From contig OX243815.1 of assembly GCA_945859605.1 (NCBI GenBank), positions 45,821,619-45,885,618 on the forward strand: a DNA stretch of 64,000 bases. Direction: 5' to 3'. The stretch's first letter is position 1. Every line of letters starts with the position of its first letter. The stretch is from Lumbricus rubellus (Eukaryota; Annelida; Clitellata; Crassiclitellata; Lumbricidae). Positions 58,861-64,000 of the stretch are shown piece after piece. A model generated the notes under the pieces. The model was not told the DNA's origin and searched no databases. It saw only the letters and a list, made by a program, of their open reading frames with translations. The translations under genes and the position numbers were made by a program.

Positions 58861-61800
58861 CTGTGATGACAGAAAGAATTCTTCATAAATTTATTCATTA
58901 ATTTCTTCGTTTATTTCTTCGTTAATTTTTGTTGCTCATTTCTTCGTTTTATTTCTTCGTTTATAAAACAAATGTGTCTCCAAAAAAATTTTGCAATGTC
59001 CCTAACAAAGTTTTCCAAATTTAAAGTTGGTTGTGGTCGTGGTATTGTTAGTATTGGTTGGTAGTATTTGTATTAGTAACATAGTTGTTGTCGTTGACTT
59101 CGTTGTTGAGGTTTGATATATATTTATAAACTACTGATAAAAAGTCTGTGTTTGTGTTTTAGTATTTCCAATAATTTGCTTGACGCCGCATGCGCGAGCT
59201 GATTATGGTGAGTTCAAAGGTCAATACGATTTCTACATTGTACATGTATATAGGTCACTATATTAATTATGTATATAGGTCACCATAGTTTGTCACGTCC
59301 GACTCCAGACTTTGGCTTACTGCATGTGATCAAAATTTGTGTCACTGTTTTTTGAACGAAGGAATCAGTGTGTGAGTGAGTGAGTGAGTGAGTTTGTGCG
59401 TGGCTGGATGGATGGGTGGGTGTATGGGTGAGTGAATGAGTGAGTGAGTGTGTGATTGATTGATTGATTGATTGAGTGAGTGAGTGAGTGATTGACTGAT
59501 TGATTGAGTGAGTGAGTGAGTGATTGATTGATTGATTGATTGAGTGAGTGAGTGAGTCAGTGAGTGAGTGAGTGAGGAGAGAGCGAGCAACTGAGCGAGC
59601 AGCTGAGCAAGTCAGCATCATCAATCAATCAACTCACCATCCACCTCATCTTCATCATCTTTGACATCATCCGAAATTCTTACGATGGTTTCTGAGTTCA
59701 TCATCATCATCATCATCGGTGATGCTGCTGACCCTGCTGCTGACGTAATGGACCGTGACGTCATCGGGTCATCGTCGGAGGGAGAGAGGAGCCGAGGCAG
59801 GTCGGGGGAACAGCAGCGGGGGGAAGATGTATCGGACGATGCAGACGCGTTGGCTATTCCACCATCCGAGTGAACAACGTCGTCCTCGAAATCATCCTCT
59901 ACAAAGAAGGAAGGTATATACAATTATTATAAGGTATTATGAGGTATGTGAGCCTTTGTGAGGTCATGTATGAGGTACTGTGTAAGGTGAGGTATGGTAA
60001 GGCAGAAGGTAAAGTATAATGTATAAAAGTGGGAATATGGTATAAGGTATAAAGTAAGGTGCAAGATAAAGTCTGATGTAAGGCATAAGGTATACGTTTA
60101 AGGTATAATGTAGGATAACAATAATACAAGCGGATATATGTACTATGTAGCCCCAACTGATATTATAAAGTCGTATTTAACCTTTCCGAATCGTATCCAA
60201 AAAATTCTTGAGGACTTTCAAGATATTTCATCAACTTTTACAGACGTTCTAAAAAATCTGAAGACGTGTCGACGACATTATACGTCATGAACGACAGCAG
60301 ACGCTTTCGCTTCATTTGGCTCGTCAAAGTTTTTCTTAAAGCTTTAAAAACTTTTCATCCGTCTACAGTAGGCCTACCCTACAGGTGTGATAATCGTTTT
60401 CAGTTTCTCCATGGCTTGTTCGCAAATTTTTTTGCAACTTTTCTATCAATAGATATTTATGTATATTTTTATTACCGCGATATTAGTACCTTTTATGACA
60501 GCCGAGTCTCCCAAGAACAAGTTAAACAACCTGCAGAGTGAGAGAAATTTTGCACGTGCATGCTCCCCCCCCCCCCCCAAAAAAAAATTCACATGCTCAT
60601 CTTTGCAATTTTGAAAAACTACGGTAGGCCAGATTTCAGCCTTATACATGTAGAGGTGTCACCCATGCAAGCAATTATTGAGACTGGAAGCAAAGCCACT
60701 TTCGGAACCAATTAAGCAGACACGTATAGAACATAATATTTATATCCAACAAATTCCATTCAATTTTGAATGGAGGTGGATGGAGTGGTGGACACATCAA
60801 GAGCCTTACCTCCCATAGGCCTATACGCTGCATGCAGGGCCCCGGCCCACGCATCCACGTAGAACCCAACCAACTAATTCCTTTCCATCTTATAAGTGGG
60901 GGGACATCAAGACTCAAGAGCTTATGCAAGCCCGCCCGTACACACTTCGGGGCCCACGCAACCACGTAGAACCCAACCAGGGTGAGAATTGCCGAGGGTT
61001 TGGGGGTTGGGGGTTTCAACCCCCCCCCCGTCTTTCTTAGAGCCCTATGTTAAAGTATGTTTTTCTCACCCAAATTCCAAGTGCATCATTGTCCAACCCC
61101 CCCACCGTTATTTTTCCACAATTCTTACACTGAATCCAGCCAACTAATTCCCATCCATCTTAAAAGTGTGTGTGTGGGGGGGTCGACATGAAGAACCTTA
61201 CCGTCGACGTCATTCGTGTCCTTCAAACCCCATTCACCCTTGTTCTCCTTCTTCAACCTTCGTCTTGCGTTCGCAAACCACGTCGACACCTGCGTCAACG
61301 TCATCTTCGTGATGATGGCCAGCATGATCTTCTCACCCTTCGTGGGGTACGGGTTCTTCCGGTGCTCGTACAGCCACGCCTTCAATGTGCTCGTCGATTC
61401 ACGAGTAGCGTTCTTCCTACGCACGTCAGCGTTCCCAAACCTGTAGAACCAAATTAATTAACCAAGCCATGTACATTATATTCATTGTACTCGTAACCAT
61501 AATCGCGTTTAACACTTTAACTCCTAATTGCTAAAGCATAATTCAAGGAGGAGGAGGAGGAGGAGGAGGAGGAGGAGGAGGAGGAGGAGGAGGAGGAGGA
61601 GGAAGAGGAGGAGGAGGAGGAGGAGGAGGAGGAGGAGAAGGAGAAGAAGGAGAAGGAGAAGGAGGAAAAGGAGGAGAAGAAGAAGAAGAAGAAGAAGAAG
61701 AAGGAGGAGGAGGAGGAGGAGAAGTAGGAGTAGGAGGAGGAAGAGGATGAGGAAGAGGAGGAGGAGGAGAAGAAGAAGAAGAAGAAGAAGGAGGAGGAGG

Positions 61801-61899
61801 AGAAGTAGGAGGAGGAGGAGGAAGAGGAAGAGGAGAAGGAGGAGAAGAAGAAGAAGAAGAAGAAGAAGAAGAAGGAGGAGGAGAAGGAGGAGGAGAAGT

Positions 61900-61932
<33 letters not shown>

Positions 61933-61965
61933 AGGAGAAGAAGAAGGAGGAGGAGGAGGAGAAGT

Positions 61966-61998
<33 letters not shown>

Positions 61999-62455
61999 AG
62001 GAGAAGAAGAAGAAGAAGAAGAAGAAGAAGAAGAAGAAGAAGAAGAAGAAGAAGAAGAAGAAGAAGAAGAAGAAGAAGAAGACAAACAACAACAACAACA
62101 AGAACAACAACTGCAATAACAATAATGACAATATCAAAACAACAACAACGATAATCATAATGATAACAACAACAATTTTCTTCCCATTCCGCCAAGTAAT
62201 TGGACCCAAGCCCCCTGTCGGTCGGTTCTCAGACCAGTAACTGTTATAGACGCGCTTTAGATAATCGATAAGTATGTAAGAAGTGGATATGCTGTCATAC
62301 CCGAGATAGTACGAGTACATGAGACTTGGTGAGTCAAGCGGAAAGTAAGGCGATGGTCCGACGGATGAATTATGTAGCGCCAGCATATGGTGACTAGATC
62401 CAGGAACAACGAGCTCCTCAAGATGGCCGCCACCGCCTCCGTCTCGCCTCGGCAT
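58175..62455 (-). CDS. irx: Iroquois-family TALE homeobox transcription factor (four exons)
   Basis: Join of 62455-62301, 61440-61202, 59898-59638 and 58860-58175; all three introns keep frame (phases 2, 1, 1) with GT/AG borders. The product is ~446 residues. The homeodomain (about 59-119) begins [17 protein letters not shown] and includes the three-residue loop extension [13 protein letters not shown] and the recognition helix [17 protein letters not shown], which is diagnostic of Iroquois. Exon 3 encodes an acidic stretch and a Met run. Exon 4 carries KRKLWSIDD (301-309), like the KPKIWSLA motif that follows the acidic region in Irx proteins. Irx proteins are nuclear patterning regulators. 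The N-terminus is shorter than usual, so more 5' coding sequence probably lies beyond 62463. The end is uncertain: a GTATAT donor at about 58200 could lead to another exon. Confidence 0.9.
59360..59585 (-). repeat. (GTGA)/(ATTG) microsatellite in Iroquois intron
   Basis: Alternating blocks of GTGA and GATT tetramers beside the donor of the acidic exon. Ser/Leu/Thr/His frames here are not genes. Confidence 0.9.
59638..59898 (-). CDS. irx: Iroquois exon, acidic region
   Basis: The acceptor CTTCTTTGTAG is followed by a Glu codon completed across the junction, then [11 protein letters not shown], a Ser/Pro stretch, six Met and [11 protein letters not shown]. The donor is GATG/GTGAGT. The next intron starts at once with GTGA/ATTG microsatellite sequence. 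Confidence 0.85.
59905..60120 (+). repeat. Degenerate AAGGTATAATG repeat in Iroquois intron
   Basis: Variants of AAGGTATAAAG recur roughly every 10-25 bp just upstream of the acidic-exon acceptor. Confidence 0.75.
60735..61202 (-). repeat. Three diverged copies of the homeobox-exon donor flank
   Basis: The sequence around the homeodomain exon donor (CTTACC, GACATGAAG and CAACTAATTCC read on +) recurs at about 60740-60811, 60862-60930 and 61135-61202, with CACGTAGAACCCAACCA linking copies. Only the last belongs to an exon. Confidence 0.6.
60978..61132 (-). mobile_element. MITE, CAGTGTAAGAATTG family, copy 2
   Basis: Same ends as 53188-53338 in opposite orientation; flanks AACCCAAC / AATCCAGC (6 of 8 equal) suggest an 8-bp duplication. 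It lies 70 bp inside the intron after the homeodomain exon. Confidence 0.78.
61202..61440 (-). CDS. irx: Iroquois exon with homeodomain
   Basis: The acceptor GGTTCTACAG abuts 61440 and the donor is GACG/GTAAGG at 61201. It contains the whole TALE homeodomain, followed by [12 protein letters not shown]. Confidence 0.95.
61541..62082 (+). repeat. 540-bp polypurine (GGA/GAA) tract in Iroquois intron
   Basis: Nearly all A and G on the + strand (a few T), so polypyrimidine in the Iroquois transcript. Blocks of GGA alternate with blocks of GAA and GGAGAAGTAGGA. All three frames give Arg, Glu, Ser, Leu or Pro/Ser runs, none of them genes. Confidence 0.95.
62301..62455 (-). CDS. irx: Iroquois exon (N-terminal part)
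   Basis: Codes [10 protein letters not shown] to SLMYSYYL plus two bases, donor CGG/GTATGA. The ATG at 62455 is the first in frame after a stop at about 62491. A possible acceptor (GCTTTTGAAG) just upstream would instead make this an internal exon. Confidence 0.65.
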
Positions 62456-64000
62456 CGAAGGCTTCAAAAGCAAAAGCAATTCGGTCAGTTAAAGCAGCTA
62501 TCACCTTTTAAATTGAAAGCATGCACTTTTGTGGCGCCTGAGCAGAAGCTGCATGGTGTACAAAATTAACGCAGTTGTAATAGAAATCTGTAGTAACTGC
62601 GATACAAATGCAAATGAAAGCGTACACATTGTTACACAAGTCCATGGCACGTTCATACATTTATTTATACACTTATAGGGCTTAGGCCTATTTATTTATT
62701 CATTCATTCAGTCATTCATCCATTCGTTAAATGCATTCTTTTATTTGTTCATTCATTCATTCGTTCGTTCATTCATTCGTTCGTTCATTCATTCATTCAT
62801 TCGTTAAATGCATTCGTTCATGCATTCGTTCATGCATTCGTTTATTCGTTCATTCATTCATTCAATCATGATTTGATTCATTCGTTCACTAATTCAATCT
62901 GAGCATTATGAGTCTTCTGACCTAATAGGTATTATAACCTACATAGGTGTGCTCTGACTGGCCTATAAATAAAAGTTCAGAATGAATGAATGAATGAATG
63001 AATGAATGAATGAATGAATGAATGAATGAATGAATGAATGGTCACGCTGCTATCATATGGCTATGTAGGTCATGCATGGGACTAAGATGAGATTATACCA
63101 GGCCTTGTGTATAATGTGAATGCGTCACACATAACACCTATATACCATTAACATATATAATACACAAAACATCCTTTTTAGAGCCATGTGTATCTGACAC
63201 ATATGCGATAGATTGGTGACACATGTTGCACAAGTATTTCTGCCTATTAAACTATAATGATTGTTTGTTTGACACGAATGCTTTAAATATAAGGTCGCAT
63301 ACATGCATCATGATGCATGTATGCTATAACACAAGTGACGAATGAAAACAGCAGCTGCAACCACGACGTGTACAAAGGCGAAAATCTCACGCGCAAACCT
63401 TTCGGATGTATCATAATTTCGCATTGGGTCCGACGCTTTTCAGGTTCTCGGACTGTCCGTGCTGCATGCCGCTTTGATTCAAGAATCATAATGAGTCACG
63501 ATATAGGGTTACATTTAATTCACGGGGTAGAAACTGATGGGACACCCGATGCATTGCGTGTTATACAGAGGACGAATGTTGTTGGAGGCGACAGACCAGA
63601 CGTGCGTCATAGATAATGAACCTCCATGCAGTGATAGAGTGTCCCTGTTTGGTATACTATACAGTGTATGGATGTTAAGGTATGCGTGAATGGATGGAAG
63701 GAAGGAAGGAGGAGCAGACAGGTTTGCAAGAGGAACAATTAGATTGAAGAGATGGGAGCACCCTATAGAGAAGGGTTGACTTGAACGACGTCCCAATGGG
63801 AATTCTTTATAATGCTAATATGCTATCCCGTTTATAAGGTAGAAATGTCTAGATGTTTACCATGTTTAAATTTTAGAAAATAATCTTTCGAGTCTATATT
63901 GCGTATTCTGTCTGCATTTGTTTTTCTATTCGTATGCATTGTATATGCACAATTGTCTGCGCATAAAGGTATATACATGTGTCCCTGGTAGAAAGAGGGA
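62456..64000. other. Iroquois upstream flank or intron
   Basis: No supported exon. (ATTC)/(GTTC) field at about 62690-62870, (GAAT)n at 62983-63030, palindrome CATACATGCATCATGATGCATG near 63298. AAGATGGCCGCC at 62430-62441 lies inside the Iroquois exon on the opposite strand. Confidence 0.45.

Noticed and set aside
61517..62479. 320-residue open frame on the - strand and several 180-220 residue frames across the same region
   Set aside because: Only the first ~50 codons (62455-62301) are a real exon; the rest reads through the GGA/GAA polypurine tract.

Overview
Eukaryotic DNA, most likely from a marine invertebrate deuterostome. An echinoderm is my best guess and a hemichordate is possible. 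The reasons are AT-rich, intron-split genes in deep-conserved metazoan families, very dense microsatellites, tRNA-derived SINEs, many short DNA transposons, and a heavily over-represented TAGGCCTA-type palindrome that is abundant in echinoderm genomes as I recall them. The species call is inference.

Four genes can be supported. (1) The last exon of a Neuralized-family E3 ubiquitin ligase on the + strand (116-807), carrying the C-terminal RING. (2) A mucin-like, Thr/Ser-rich single-pass membrane glycoprotein on the - strand (18204 down to 12721), which I joined from three exons with matching splice phases: signal peptide, repeat-rich ectodomain, transmembrane helix plus a five-residue tail. 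(3) BBIP1 (BBS18), a small BBSome subunit, in one coding exon on the - strand (33637-33365). (4) An Iroquois-family TALE homeobox gene on the - strand (62455 down to 58175), four exons joined with matching phases, with further 5' exons probably outside the window. The genes do not form a functional unit. Neuralized (Notch-ligand endocytosis) and Iroquois (patterning transcription factor) are developmental regulators and BBIP1 is ciliary.

Most of the rest is mobile or tandemly repeated DNA. The most interesting part is a set of four foldback elements (4019-4564, 16754-17185, 25940-27009, 29366-30129). Each is flanked by an 8-bp target duplication, ends near GGTATCCGGAC, and carries inverted arrays of short units beginning GGAC. 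The unit sequence differs completely between members. A second striking locus is a set of three nested inverted-repeat structures at 34098-38424: a hAT-type outer pair with an 8-bp duplication, a TTAA/CCCTTTG (piggyBac-like) pair, and a 2.9-kb near-perfect palindrome. Other elements with clear ends are hAT-type copies at 17527-17974, 46906-48806 and 54311-54600, a long-TIR MITE at 57585-58166 next to the Iroquois stop codon, CAGTGTAAGAATTG MITEs at 53188-53338 and 60978-61132, and SINE copies at 12.3, 19.0, 25.0 and 49.3 kb.

Layout: 0-1 kb Neuralized 3' end; 1-12 kb AT-rich intergenic DNA with trinucleotide repeats; 12.7-18.2 kb mucin-like gene; 18-33 kb element-rich intergenic DNA; 33.4-33.6 kb BBIP1; 34-38.4 kb nested palindromes; 39-53 kb microsatellite and minisatellite desert; 53-58 kb MITEs; 58-62.5 kb Iroquois, with a 540-bp polypurine tract in its first visible intron; 62.5-64 kb its upstream flank.
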